A stretch of DNA of 64,000 bases from Pythium myriotylum. Its lineage: Eukaryota; Oomycota; Peronosporomycetes; Pythiales; Pythiaceae. Position 1 is the first letter of the stretch, and each line of letters opens with the position of its first letter. Under the pieces are notes generated by a model. It was not told the DNA's origin and did no database searches. It worked only from the letters and a program-made list of their open reading frames with translations. The translations under genes and the position numbers were made by a program. This document shows positions 1 to 9,283 of this stretch, piece after piece. The DNA lies in contig JALJCQ010000033.1 of assembly GCA_023091665.1 (NCBI GenBank), forward strand, positions 1,111,446-1,175,445. The letters are read 5' to 3'.

Positions 1-576
1 GTGCGTGGGTCGGCTCAAGCCGCAGCAGCTTCTCGCAGTGGGCGCGGCTGGTGCGGTACTCGCCCAGCGAGTAGCTCGTCAGCGCGAGCCAATAGAGACA
101 CTCTTTGGTCTCGAAGCCGCTCGTCAACAAGTCTGCGCCCCACAGTCAGTCAGTCAGTCAGTCGCGCCACGCCATCAACGTGGAGGCACACACGCAGACG
201 CCGCACCTTCCAGGAGGCCGATGCCGCGCAGCTTGTCGTCGCGCTTGTTGCTCTTGACGAGCGCTACGGCGTAGCGGTGCTTGACCCGGCGGTCGGGCGC
301 GTCCTGCTGCTGCTCCTCGAGGTACGCCTCGCGCGCGGCCTCGAGCTCTCCGCTGGAGAACCACTCGCCGGCCTTGGTCTCCTCGTTGCTGCGCGTCGCG
401 CGGCCGCCCGCCAGCGACCGCATGAGCTTCTTGTTCTGCATCGTCGTATGCACAGCTTCTTCAAGCAGAGAAGCGCGCTGTCGGACCTCCTGACAAAGTC
501 CCAGATGATGGGCCACACATCCCCATGGAACATCCAGTAGGTCCATCTGTCTCAGGTCCAACATGGCTTCATACAT
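1..576 (-). CDS. FIS1: Fis1-like mitochondrial/peroxisomal fission adaptor, 3' end outside window
   Basis: Fis1 is a small tail-anchored TPR protein of the outer mitochondrial and peroxisomal membranes that recruits the fission machinery. Exon 1 carries the first TPR-like repeat (RVKHRYAVALVKSNKRDD, then RGIGLLE). The second repeat (ECLYWLALTSYSLGEY, then CEKLL) continues in exon 2, 1-132. A GT-AG intron at 133-206 (74 nt) joins them in frame. The C-terminal membrane anchor lies beyond the window edge. The first in-frame ATG at 576 is only 20 bp from the stop of the next gene and gives an N-terminal extension unlike the family. ATG codons at 441 or 423, or an unseen upstream exon, are possible true starts. 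Family assignment is by remembered motifs, not alignment. Confidence 0.75.
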
Positions 577-596
577 TATGCTTCAGTGCGCTAACT

Positions 597-1605
597 CTAC
601 GACTGCTTGCTGACGGCGGCTTTGGCTCCTACGGCGCCGCGTTTGTCTTTGCGGAACGCGCCGTTCACTTGGAAGAAGAGCTGTACGTTGAGCGCGTCGA
701 TGAACACCATCCCGCCGAACGCCATGCTGAAGTAGAGTGTCTGCGAGAACAGTGACTGGGCCTGGTACGTGAGCACCGTGACCGCCACGTGCGGCACGAC
801 GCGTGCAACGAGGAACGTGGCCCACTGCAGGTTCCACACGAGCTGGTAGGAAGGGTAGCTCTGCAGTGAGTACCCACTCATGGACATGAGCTTGCGCAGG
901 TGCATGAACGCCGAGTGCAACTCGCAGATGAGTGCGAGAGAGAGCAGCGGCACACCCACGGTCTTGGTCAGCGCTGAGATGTAGCAGATAAGGATCACGA
1001 CGTGGTGCGCCACAATGCCTGGGGCTTTGATGTACAGGCGATTCAGCACAAAATCCCACAGATCGTACGCAAAGTAGCCTGCAACAAAACGATACTTGGG
1101 TCAGTGAAATGCCATTCCAATCGCTAGAGGCCGCATCGCACCGGTGGAGACAGAAGTCGTGACGAACTCCCAGTACGAGGCCTGGTTGACGTAGTCGCCG
1201 GCGAAGGAGTGATCCATCGCAATCGCGTAGATGGCCAACAGCGAAGACACAGTCGAGTGGGTCATGGAGACGAACGTGTTGTACCAAAGGAGCTGGTTGC
1301 TGTTTGACATGACGGCGAAGGCCTTGACTTTGGCTGCAACCATGGGCGCGAGCACCACGCGTCCTGCCGTGAACACCTGCATAATCGTTTCTATGAGTGT
1401 GACATGGCATCGCGCGCGAGGCTGCGCTGACTCGCACGTACCAGGGACGAGGCGAGCACGATCCATAGTCGCGGGTCCGAATACAGCTAGACGCAGATAA
1501 GAGCGTGAGACAGGTTTGCTCGCTTGGTCGGCGTCAACGGCCAAGCAGACACACCATGACGGCGCACGTGCCGAGCCACGCGAACACGAGCGTCTCCGTG
1601 ATCAT
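597..1605 (-). CDS. TLC (TRAM/LAG1/CLN8) domain multi-pass membrane protein
   Basis: I rebuilt four exons: 1555-1605, 1442-1486, 1142-1376 and 597-1078, separated by GT-AG introns of 68, 65 and 63 nt. Together they give 813 nt and a 270-residue protein. The order is an N-terminal hydrophobic segment, then a TLC-type block with the HSTVSSLLAIYAI helix, GYFAYDLWDF across the last junction and the IVAHHVVILICY helix, and a lysine-rich cytosolic tail ending AVSKQS. The TLC fold occurs in ceramide synthases and TMEM56/TLCD proteins and handles membrane lipids. I do not see the double-histidine Lag1p motif expected of ceramide synthase, so the TLCD/TMEM56 side of the family fits better. Its stop codon is almost adjacent to the Fis1 gene on the same strand. 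Substrate and compartment cannot be told from sequence. Confidence 0.75.
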
Positions 1606-2224
1606 TCTGGCGAGCAGCGGCGAGAGGCGGAGCGGAAACAGAGTGGCGCGGACGCGCAGGGAGGCGGCTTGAGGAGGCGGCGGACGAAGACGGAATGGAA
1701 GCGGACCCCATGAGGTGGATGGGATGGCTTGAAGATCACCATGGCATTCGCCTTTGTTCTTTTGGTGGAGCTGCTCATGGCCCTACCCCTAACGTACCCA
1801 TCTCAACGTCTAAATAAGTAGTCTTGGTCATAATCAACCTGCCGACTGCAGGCTAGTCTACTGAGACAACGTCGATAATGCTTCCCCCACGCCCACGATT
1901 GGCTACCCCTTCGGGTGAGTCGGACCGCCTGATCAGCTCCGATGATTATGACCAGTGGAGGGGCGAATGGGAACTATTAACTCAACAGTGGCTGTGTATT
2001 CAGAAGCACGGAGAAGGCATTTCTACACGCGATCGACATGGGGCCGCGCGGAGGGCGCGACCGGATTTTCATAATTTCATAGGGTACACTCGGGATAAAT
2101 AGCCGAAGGAGGCGTGGCGACAGGATCTTAGTGGCGTCAGGAGAAGGGAGGAGGATTAGATAGCTGGAGGTGTGCAAATGGCTGGAAAGTACACGCCGCG
2201 CCCGAGTGCCCACGCGGCGGCGGC
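1606..2224. other. Intergenic region upstream of the TLC gene
   Basis: About 620 bp lie between the TLC start codon and the stop of the CCCH zinc-finger gene, both on the minus strand. The stretch should hold the TLC promoter and the zinc-finger gene 3' UTR. A 74-codon open frame on the plus strand (1878-2102) has no recognisable similarity and was not called. Confidence 0.5.
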
Positions 2225-2953
2225 CTAGCTGTCGGCCTCGCGGCAGATGCGTTGGAACACGGAAAGGCGCGACGCTCGCGGTCCGGAGGAGTCGGATCCG
2301 GACGAGGACGACGAGGACGGCGAGGCCGAGAGCTCGAGCGAGTCGAGGAGGCTCGAGGTCGTGCTGGTGGTCTCCGAGTCGCCACCCAACTTCAGCTCCA
2401 GGAATGGGTCGCGGAAGATACCGAAATCTCCACCTAGAGGCGACGAGAGCGAGCTTCCCAACGACGTGAGCGGCGTGAGCGTGACTTGTTTGAGACCGCC
2501 AAATGGCAGCGACAGGTCGATGGGCTTGTTGCCATTGGCGTACGGGTTGACAAGCAGATCGGCGATCGGCTCGTCGGCATCACTGATATCAGAGGACATG
2601 CTGGTGGTCTCATCTTCTTGGCCAAGGATATGAATAAAGCGGCAGCGAGAACCGTACATGCATCGGCCGGTCGTGGCGAACGCCTTGCACCGCGTCGTCT
2701 TGTACTTCGGGTGGCGCAGAACCCCGCGAAGCTCCTCTTCGCCGTGCGCAAACTGGCACTTGCTCCCATACCGACATGCCCCCGAGTCCATGAAGTGCTT
2801 GCAGAGCTCGGTCTTGTACAGGCTGTTGCGCGCCGTCGTGGGCAGTCGACCACAATCGACGATGTCTCCGTTAGCTAGCACGTGAACTGGCCCTGCATTG
2901 GAGTAGAGCGAGGCTGGGACTGACGGCAGGGCAGAAGTTGATTCCATGCGCAT
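2225..2953 (-). CDS. TTP/TIS11-type tandem CCCH zinc-finger RNA-binding protein
   Basis: The protein has two C-x8-C-x5-C-x3-H zinc fingers. Each is preceded by the YKT lead-in (YKTELC and YKTTRC), and 18 residues separate the last His of finger 1 from the first Cys of finger 2. That spacing and lead-in are the signature of the TTP/ZFP36/TIS11 family, which binds AU-rich elements in mRNA 3' ends and recruits deadenylation and decay factors. A serine-rich C-terminal tail with acidic and PIADLL-type stretches follows. I chose the ATG at 2953, with another at 2947. The frame is open up to an ATG at 3112, but that extension is low-complexity and looks like 5' UTR. No intron is needed. The decapping gene Dcp2 lies 2.8 kb away, a suggestive but unproven functional neighbour. 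Confidence 0.85.
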   Translation of the reverse strand: MRMESTSALPSVPASLYSNAGPVHVLANGDIVDCGRLPTTARNSLYKTELCKHFMDSGACRYGSKCQFAHGEEELRGVLRHPKYKTTRCKAFATTGRCMYGSRCRFIHILGQEDETTSMSSDISDADEPIADLLVNPYANGNKPIDLSLPFGGLKQVTLTPLTSLGSSLSSPLGGDFGIFRDPFLELKLGGDSETTSTTSSLLDSLELSASPSSSSSSGSDSSGPRASRLSVFQRICREADS

Positions 2954-3112
2954 CGTTCTCGGGAATGCGATCGTGCTCCCTCGTGTGACTGTAGCGGCAA
3001 AACCGGAATGGGCCTGTGCTCGGCTCGCCTGTGCGCAGAATGGAGATTGTGTGGCGATTGTGTGCGGGGGTGACGCTGTGAAGAACACCGCGTCGTCGGT
3101 GTGGGTTCTCAA

Positions 3113-3590
3113 CCGTCCTCAGTTGGCAGCACCGGCTGCTGCGGTACAGGACGGACGACGATACTGGGTTGAACTGGCCACCCCTCAAGTGTGACTCGCG
3201 CTCGTCGCGGCCTCTGATCCTCCACACCTGAGACAACAGCTTCCCACCCTTTTCTCCCCCACGCCATTGCTCAACCCAGAGGGTGCCCAGCATTTGGTTT
3301 TCGGCCTTCTCACCTTATCCCCAGCATACGGTGACAACACCAGTTGGATTTGCCTCCTGCCACTCGCTACTCACGCATTGACGATAACCCAAAAATACTT
3401 TGTGGAGTTGATATCACCTGTAGATTTTTCTCTAAGCACTATGGTACTCTTTACCGGTCGGCAAGTGTGATCCACATCGCAGACGGTTGAGGTCTCGCCT
3501 TTCCGGTGACGACGCGAGTGTTGGCCGCCTCCAGCTGGAACTGAATCATCGGAGTAACTCGACTGTCTCCGAACTTCTGATCCGAACGAC
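3113..3590. other. Intergenic, promoter side of the CCCH gene and Prp3 3' flank
   Basis: Roughly 480 bp separate the zinc-finger gene from the Prp3 stop codon. Nothing else recognisable was seen on either strand. Confidence 0.4.
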
Positions 3591-5526
3591 TCACAGCGAT
3601 GATTTCTCGACCAGATCCCAATAGTGCACAACGTTCTTGGCCTCCATCACCTTTCTTGCTGTAGCTTTGGTGCGACACTCTTGGAATCGAAAGTTATTGA
3701 ATGCGCGACGGGCAGTGACCCCTTGCCATACTAGTCGGCATCCCGTGGCTGATGTGTACCCACCGTCAGTATATTGACGATCTGCTTCTTCTCCATCCGA
3801 ACCAACGTCGTCCTGGTCTCCGTTCCACTGAATTCGCTTCATGAGTAACCGAGTGTAGTGTTTGACGGCTTTACGACCTCCTTCCACAACTACCATGTTG
3901 ATGTCGTCGTCTTTGCATATCAGAACGCCTCCTGTGAGATGGTACTGCTGAGCGTTCACGTCCACCTTGAAGCGGTGCTGAGGATTCGAAAGATCTGGGA
4001 CGCGGAACACAGCCACGTGGATATCTCCTTCTGCATCCTCCTTGATCTTCCGTAGCTTCTTCTCCCGGCGCTCTTCGGGAGTCAGCTTTCTAGCCAGGTT
4101 ACGCATTTCATGGTTCTTCTCTCGCTGGGCTATTTGCTGTCGAACTTTCCTTTCGATTGCTGAAGGATCGGCGACGGCCTGCTCTCCGAGAACCTTCATC
4201 ATGTTTGACAATTTCACCTTGGGCTCCGGAGGCGGCATTAAACCCAAGGCAATCTTATCTTGCTTCTCTTTTTCTCGTTCAGCACGGTTTTGTCGCCGAA
4301 TCTTCTTGCGTTCCTGTAATTACAAGCAGAAGTGGCGTGAGCTTCGTTCTCAGTTCGTACTACACGCCCAAGCACAAACAACTCACCACTGCTGTCAGCA
4401 TTAGTGGGAGCACAACGGGCTCGGTGTCAACTTTGAACATGGGATTCACGCGGGCTGGATGTTCAATGACATGAAGCGTGCCGCAGTGCTTTGCTTTCAT
4501 TTCCGAGTACTCGATGCGGATGTCTGGGTTCTCCTTCCGGGCTTGGGCCTTGATGAATCCGAACTTGTCGACGACTGACTTCTTCTCCTTTGGCAGAAAC
4601 TCAATGTCCCACCATTCAACGTCGGGAGTGTTACTTTCCGGTTTCACCGGCACGTCGACGCTGAAAACTTCCACGCTCTCGGGTTCCACTGGCCCGCCTT
4701 CGTTATCTCCGGCCTCGTCGATGGGAACGATCGATTCCTTTTGGTACGCGCGCGGGTTTCGTCCAGACGTGAATCCTGCAAGCATTTTCTTTGCTTCTCG
4801 TGCGCGAAGTTGTTCGGCCTGCTTGACATAAGTGCCCTGTTGCACAAAGCTGAAACTCTTGGTCGCTCGACTGCGGGAACAACATAAACATCGACCGTCA
4901 GTTTCTCTCAAAGACCCATTGACCGGAATCTTGGCCACGTACGTCTCTCGCTTCTTCAGCTTCAGACGTGGATCCACCGCATCCAGCTTGTCGTCCTTCT
5001 CGACCGCCCGATGCGACAGGTACGGGTTCTGATTCGCCTTTTGCGTGGCAGCGGCGATCTTGTTCGCTCGCAGAGTGGCCACGGGTGCCGGCACTTTGGC
5101 GGCCACGACGTTTCCTTGCTCGTCGATCTGTCGGCCTTGGTCGTCAAGCAGCAACGGCGCCGGCTTGAACGCGGCGGCCTCCAGTGCTGCGGCAGCAGCA
5201 GCGGCGGCCGCGGCCGCAGCGCCCGAGGCCGAGGCCGGCGCGGGTTTGTTGAGCATGGCCTTGATGTGGGTCATCTGCTCCTGCACCGACTTGGAGATGG
5301 CCTCGGCGCGGCGGCGCTGCTCGTCGGCGACGCGCTGCTGGTCACCATTGAGCTCCACGGGGCGCGCGGCCTTGGGGATGGCCTGCGCGATCTTGGCGGC
5401 CGCGGCCTTGGCCAGCGCGGCGGCGTCCAGCGAGCGCTCTCTGTCCGCCGAGGAGATCTTGCTCGGGCGCGCGCCGTCGTCGTCGGGCGCGTCGCTGAAG
5501 CGGCTGCGGCGCTTGCGGTCGGCCAT
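3591..5526 (-). CDS. PRPF3: U4/U6 small nuclear ribonucleoprotein Prp3
   Basis: Prp3 is a U4/U6 di-snRNP and tri-snRNP protein of the spliceosome, acting in the nucleus. Exons 4916-5526, 4387-4870 and 3591-4313 add to 1818 nt, or 605 residues. The N-terminus is basic (MADRKRRSRFSD), followed by alanine- and glutamine-rich sequence. The PRP3 domain includes VEWWDIEFLP, the start of IEYSEMKAKHCGTLHVIEHP, and a basic helix (ERKKIRRQNRAEREKEKQDK) just after the last intron. GLMPPPEPKVKLSNMMKVL and the C-terminal DUF1115-type region (LTGGVLICKDDDINMVVVEGG) follow. The 73-nt intron is secure because it restores the basic helix. The 45-nt intron (4871-4915) is inferred: it is a multiple of three without a stop and would otherwise insert a cysteine-rich segment. 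The gene is divergent from Dcp2. Confidence 0.9.
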
Positions 5527-5781
5527 GGCGGCGGTCGTGGGTGGGCGCTTGGTGCAGCGTCGGCGCGAGCGGCGTTCTTAACTGCCATCTCACGCTGCTG
5601 TTTCCCATGATCCGCCACTTCCGCGGAGGGATGACCTGTCAAAGCGTTCTATAACCAGTACAGAAGAGTGTGGGAGGGGCGACGCCGCGGTCCCCCTTTC
5701 CGAAACCAGCCACAAACCGGTACCATGGGGCTAGGCCTCGCGGTTTCTTTTGCGGGCATTCGGAGAAGGAAAGCGAGAGCG

Positions 5782-7074
5782 ATGGGCGAGCCGAAGCGCC
5801 GAGCCAAGAGCGCGGCGCTGCGGCCGAGCATGGAGGAGGTCATGGACGAGCTGCAGAGCCGCTTCCTGGTGAACCTGCCGGCGAGCGAGCTGGCCTCGAG
5901 CGAGCGGCTCTTCTTCCAGATCGAGCAGTGCTACTGGTTCTACGAGGACTTCTACGCCGACCAGCTCAAGCACCTGCAGCACCTCAAGCTCCACGAGTTC
6001 GCCAAGTCCATGTTCGGCCACTGCCCGCTGCTGCGGCCGCTCGCGCACCAGTGCGACCAGCTCTTCCAGGACTTCAAGGTCTACCAGAGCCAGGTGCCCG
6101 TCGTCGGCTGCATCCTGCTCAACGCCGCGCGCACCAAGCTCCTGCTCGTGCGCAACTGGAAGGGCACCAGCTGGAGCTTCCCGCGCGGCAAGGTGAACCA
6201 GGGCGAGACCGACGTCGAGTGCGCGCGCCGCGAGGTGCTCGAGGAGTGCGGCTACGACGTCGGCCCCGACGCGCTCTCCGACAAGGCCTTCATCGAGTTT
6301 GTGCAGAACGAGCAGCGCATGCGCATGTACATCGCCTCGGGGGTGCCGGAGGACTACAAGTTCGCGCCGCAGACCCGCAAGGAGATCAGCCTCATCCAGT
6401 GGTTTGAGTTTGACGCGCTGCCCAAGAAAACCTGGTGCGTGCTGCCCTTCATGCCTCGGTTACGGCGGTGGATCACGCGCGACAAGGGCGGCCGAGGCAA
6501 GGCTGCCAATGCCGCCAATACTGCCAACGGACAAGCCGCCAAGCAGGGCCGAGCAGCCTCCGCGCCTCGAAACCGCCCAACGGCCGTCGTCACCAACACG
6601 GAGAAGAAGCCCACGTCGTCGACGTCGGAGCGATCCATCTCGACGCCGCACGCTCGGCCCGTGGCACGCAAGGGCCGCGGCCACTTCGGCACCGAGTTTG
6701 AGACTGCAACGTCGTACGATGGTGTCAACGACGAGACGTTTGGTGCGAAAAAGGCAGGCTTCAGCGTCGAAGATATGTTTAGTGTGAACGAGCAGCTCAC
6801 GGGCAGGAAGTTCGAGTACGATGGGAACCCTCACGACTTCGGCAAGCCCAAGGATGTGGTGCAGCCTGGAGGTCGAGGAGCATTCCAGTATGGCCAACAG
6901 TCGCGTGGTGTTGTGCCTTCCCAGGTGCTACCTCGCCCCGCGGCTTCCACTGCTTCCACGGGAGCAAAGGTTGACGAAGGGGCCAACAATAGTCCGGATG
7001 AGAACTCCTCATCTCGTCCCGGCTTCCCAGCCTTCCAATTTGATGCCAGCGATATCATGGCATGTGTGAATTAG
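5782..7074 (+). CDS. DCP2: mRNA-decapping enzyme Dcp2 (Nudix hydrolase)
   Basis: Dcp2 removes the m7G cap from mRNA in the cytoplasm, releasing m7GDP and committing the transcript to 5'-3' decay. Counting from the ATG at 5782 the protein has 430 residues. An N-terminal helical regulatory domain (ELQSRFLVNLPASELASSER, then FFQIEQCYWFYEDFY) precedes the Nudix domain. The Nudix box G-x5-E-x7-REVLEECGY is complete, with Gly136, Glu142, Arg150-Glu151 and Glu154-Glu155. A Box B-type helix follows, and the low-complexity tail is typical of Dcp2. The frame is open upstream with ATGs at 5668 and 5725, but these would add sequence lacking family similarity. It is a single exon, divergent from Prp3, with about 255 bp between starts. 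Confidence 0.92.
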   Translation: MGEPKRRAKSAALRPSMEEVMDELQSRFLVNLPASELASSERLFFQIEQCYWFYEDFYADQLKHLQHLKLHEFAKSMFGHCPLLRPLAHQCDQLFQDFKVYQSQVPVVGCILLNAARTKLLLVRNWKGTSWSFPRGKVNQGETDVECARREVLEECGYDVGPDALSDKAFIEFVQNEQRMRMYIASGVPEDYKFAPQTRKEISLIQWFEFDALPKKTWCVLPFMPRLRRWITRDKGGRGKAANAANTANGQAAKQGRAASAPRNRPTAVVTNTEKKPTSSTSERSISTPHARPVARKGRGHFGTEFETATSYDGVNDETFGAKKAGFSVEDMFSVNEQLTGRKFEYDGNPHDFGKPKDVVQPGGRGAFQYGQQSRGVVPSQVLPRPAASTASTGAKVDEGANNSPDENSSSRPGFPAFQFDASDIMACVN

Positions 7075-7389
7075 TGTGTGGTCATGGGCTGCGCACAACT
7101 CGGGGCGTTGCGAATCGGCGCGAGAAGCCGACGTTTGGGTGTATGTCGAGCTCCGTTGTATTTTCGCCCTGTGGTGTAATTTTAGTGTGTACAATAGTTA
7201 GGCGTGGTCTGCAGAGTTGGCCGGAAGAAAGTCGATCAAGGCCATGCCAAATCAAGGTGTTTATCAACACCGCCCACACTACGAAGATCCCGTATCACCC
7301 TAAGTCTCCAGTTGGTGCAAGTACTGGATGCATTCAATAGCGGAGAGTTCTAGACGATTCGCGGGCTTCTTAAACTCTGTCGAGCTGGT
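7075..7389. other. Convergent intergenic region between Dcp2 and Yif1
   Basis: About 315 bp separate the stops of two convergent genes and should hold both 3' UTRs. No further feature was recognised. Confidence 0.4.
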
Positions 7390-9014
7390 TTACTCATGCG
7401 GAGATGTCGTGTATGAGATCCATGAGACGAGGACGAGCTGCAGACAGGATACGCTACATACACACAACACATCAGGAACCCTCCTGGCCGAAGAATTCGG
7501 CGCCAACCTAGCGTACCCAAAAAGGAGGTAGTTCCGGAAGGCACGGTTCTCCGCAGATGGCTCGGCCACGCTTCCCTTCATGCAATTGAGCTACAGCGTC
7601 GGTGCAGAATATTAGCAATCTTCAAATGTAGATAACTGTGAACGACTTACCGTGAAGTAGGATACTGCAATGCCGGTGTATAGCAATGCTACGTAGTAGG
7701 CGGCCGATCCGAGTGTTTGGTAAATGATTGTGTTAATCACGAGAGGGATGTACTTGTAGCCCGAGAATGAGACCAAATCGAGGAACGAAATCGAGCTACT
7801 GAGGAGATACAAGCACGCTGCCATGATGCCGATCTCCACGAGCTGCATCACGAGACAGTAGCTTGCGTCTTTTCCAATCACATCCGGGCTGAACCTGTGA
7901 TCAATTTATCTCGTCAGATGGTGTCATATCTCCAGTCGCGCGCCATCCAATTGCTCTTACTGGTTTGACGCTCCCTTAGTGTAGCCAACAATGAGAATGT
8001 ACGTGAGGAATCCCATGAGAGGGAGATACAAATCGGGTGCGTTAATGTCACGTGACGGTGGTGCGTATTGACTCTGATGCATTCAGGTAGTGAGTACGGA
8101 TATGGCACACTCACCATCTAGACCCACTCACCGTCTTGCCCTCGTCCGATTCTGTACCCAGTCGTCTCCAATTACGATGCCAGAATGGCATAAGAAGAAT
8201 CTGCAGGGATGGCTGTCAGAAGGAGACATCGAGCACCACATCAATGCATCGAGCCACACGTTACCTTGAGACGGCTCTTGACATACGAGTTGTTGACCGT
8301 AAAATAATACTTCACGCTCCCGAGAAAACCGTACGCCCCAGGCAAGTAAATCGCAGATTGCTTGCTCAGAAAATCTTGGGCCGTGTTCATCGCGAGGCCT
8401 GCCATGGGATTCCTTCGCATCACACGCATGAGATCTATGCAAGTCCTAGCTCGGTTAGGGCATTACGTACTGAGACAACTGGTTGATGAAATCAGCTTGC
8501 TGAGGGCCATTCGAGGGTGGGCCGCTGCCTCCATGCTGCGGTTGGTGCATGGGCACAGCGGATTGCTGAGGAACCTGGAAGCTCGAATTGTTTCCAGAGT
8601 AGCCGAACGCCGTCAGCTGCGGCTTGGGCTGCTGCGGGGCTTGCTGCTGGTAGTCATGCGACGGGAAGAAGCCCTGTGGCTGGTTGTACTGCTGCTGCGC
8701 CGGCGCGCTCGCGTGCTGGTGGAACTGGTGCTGCTGGTGCTGCTGGGGGAACGGTCGCGGCGCCGTCGGCTGGGAGCGGAACTGCCCGGGGGCAGCCGGC
8801 GCGGCGTTCGGCGCGAGCGCGCTGTAGTTGTTGAAGCTCGGCGGCGCGTGCTGGTGGCTCGGGCGCTGGCGCTGGTGCGGGCGGAAGGGCGGCGCGCCGC
8901 TGCCGCTGTTGGGCTGGCCGTACGGATTGCTCTGGCCTGCGGGGCGCGAGGGCCCGTGAGTCGCCGACCACGCAGGCTCCGACGCGCAGGACGCCACGTA
9001 CCGTACTGAGACAT
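7390..9014 (-). CDS. YIF1: Yif1-like ER-Golgi transport membrane protein
   Basis: Yif1 partners Yip1 and Rab GTPases in ER-to-Golgi vesicle traffic. I rebuilt eight exons: 9002-9014, 8471-8936, 8265-8412, 8132-8200, 7961-8073, 7651-7894, 7517-7590 and 7390-7453. They sum to 1191 nt, 396 residues, with every junction in phase. The first exon is only 13 nt (MSQY plus one base). Residues 1-160 are rich in Gln, Pro and His, longer than in animal Yif1. The family core follows: GSVKYYFTVNNSYVKSRLK, ILLMPFWHRNW, DINAPDLYLPLMGFLTYI, then hydrophobic segments including FSGYKYIPLVINTIIY. The last exons give FRNYLLFG and a short hydrophobic end. The 58-nt intron 2 and the last intron were chosen by phase and family fit and are the least certain. 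Confidence 0.82.
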
Positions 9015-9283
9015 CTCGCTCGACGCGTCGGCCGCGGGGGCTGCTCTCGGCGGAGGGCGCGGTGGGAACTGACCCGAACGACAGCCACGTCGGAGGCGAG
9101 GGGCCAAAATGGCAGAATACGGTACGATCCCATCAGACTCAGATCTGGTAAAGGACACTGAATCATAGCCAGATTTTGTACCATTATGCAGAACGGAACC
9201 GAATGCTCTCTCGCTCCTAATTCTTGCCACTACTACGTCTCGTTTCGGCGCTCGCATCCCTTCCTCTAGATCCACTATATGCT

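Noticed and set aside
583..1437. 284-residue minus-strand frame overlapping the TLC gene
   Set aside because: Its histidine/arginine-rich translation is the alternative frame of the TLC exons and reads through their introns.
1487..1711. Longer N-terminal frame for the TLC gene starting at 1711
   Set aside because: It is in a different frame from the ATG at 1605, which joins by a good donor and acceptor to the rest of the protein.
2247..2633. Plus-strand frames opposite the CCCH zinc-finger gene
   Set aside because: They are antisense shadows of a gene with clear zinc-finger motifs.
5011..5610. 199-residue plus-strand frame opposite Prp3
   Set aside because: It is a GC-rich antisense shadow with leucine/glycine/arginine low complexity, while the minus strand encodes Prp3.
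8447..8470. A 25-36 nt Yif1 intron ending at CTAG or CATAG
   Set aside because: It is too short for splicing and gives the wrong phase. The 58-nt intron 8413-8470 keeps frame and joins conserved sequence.
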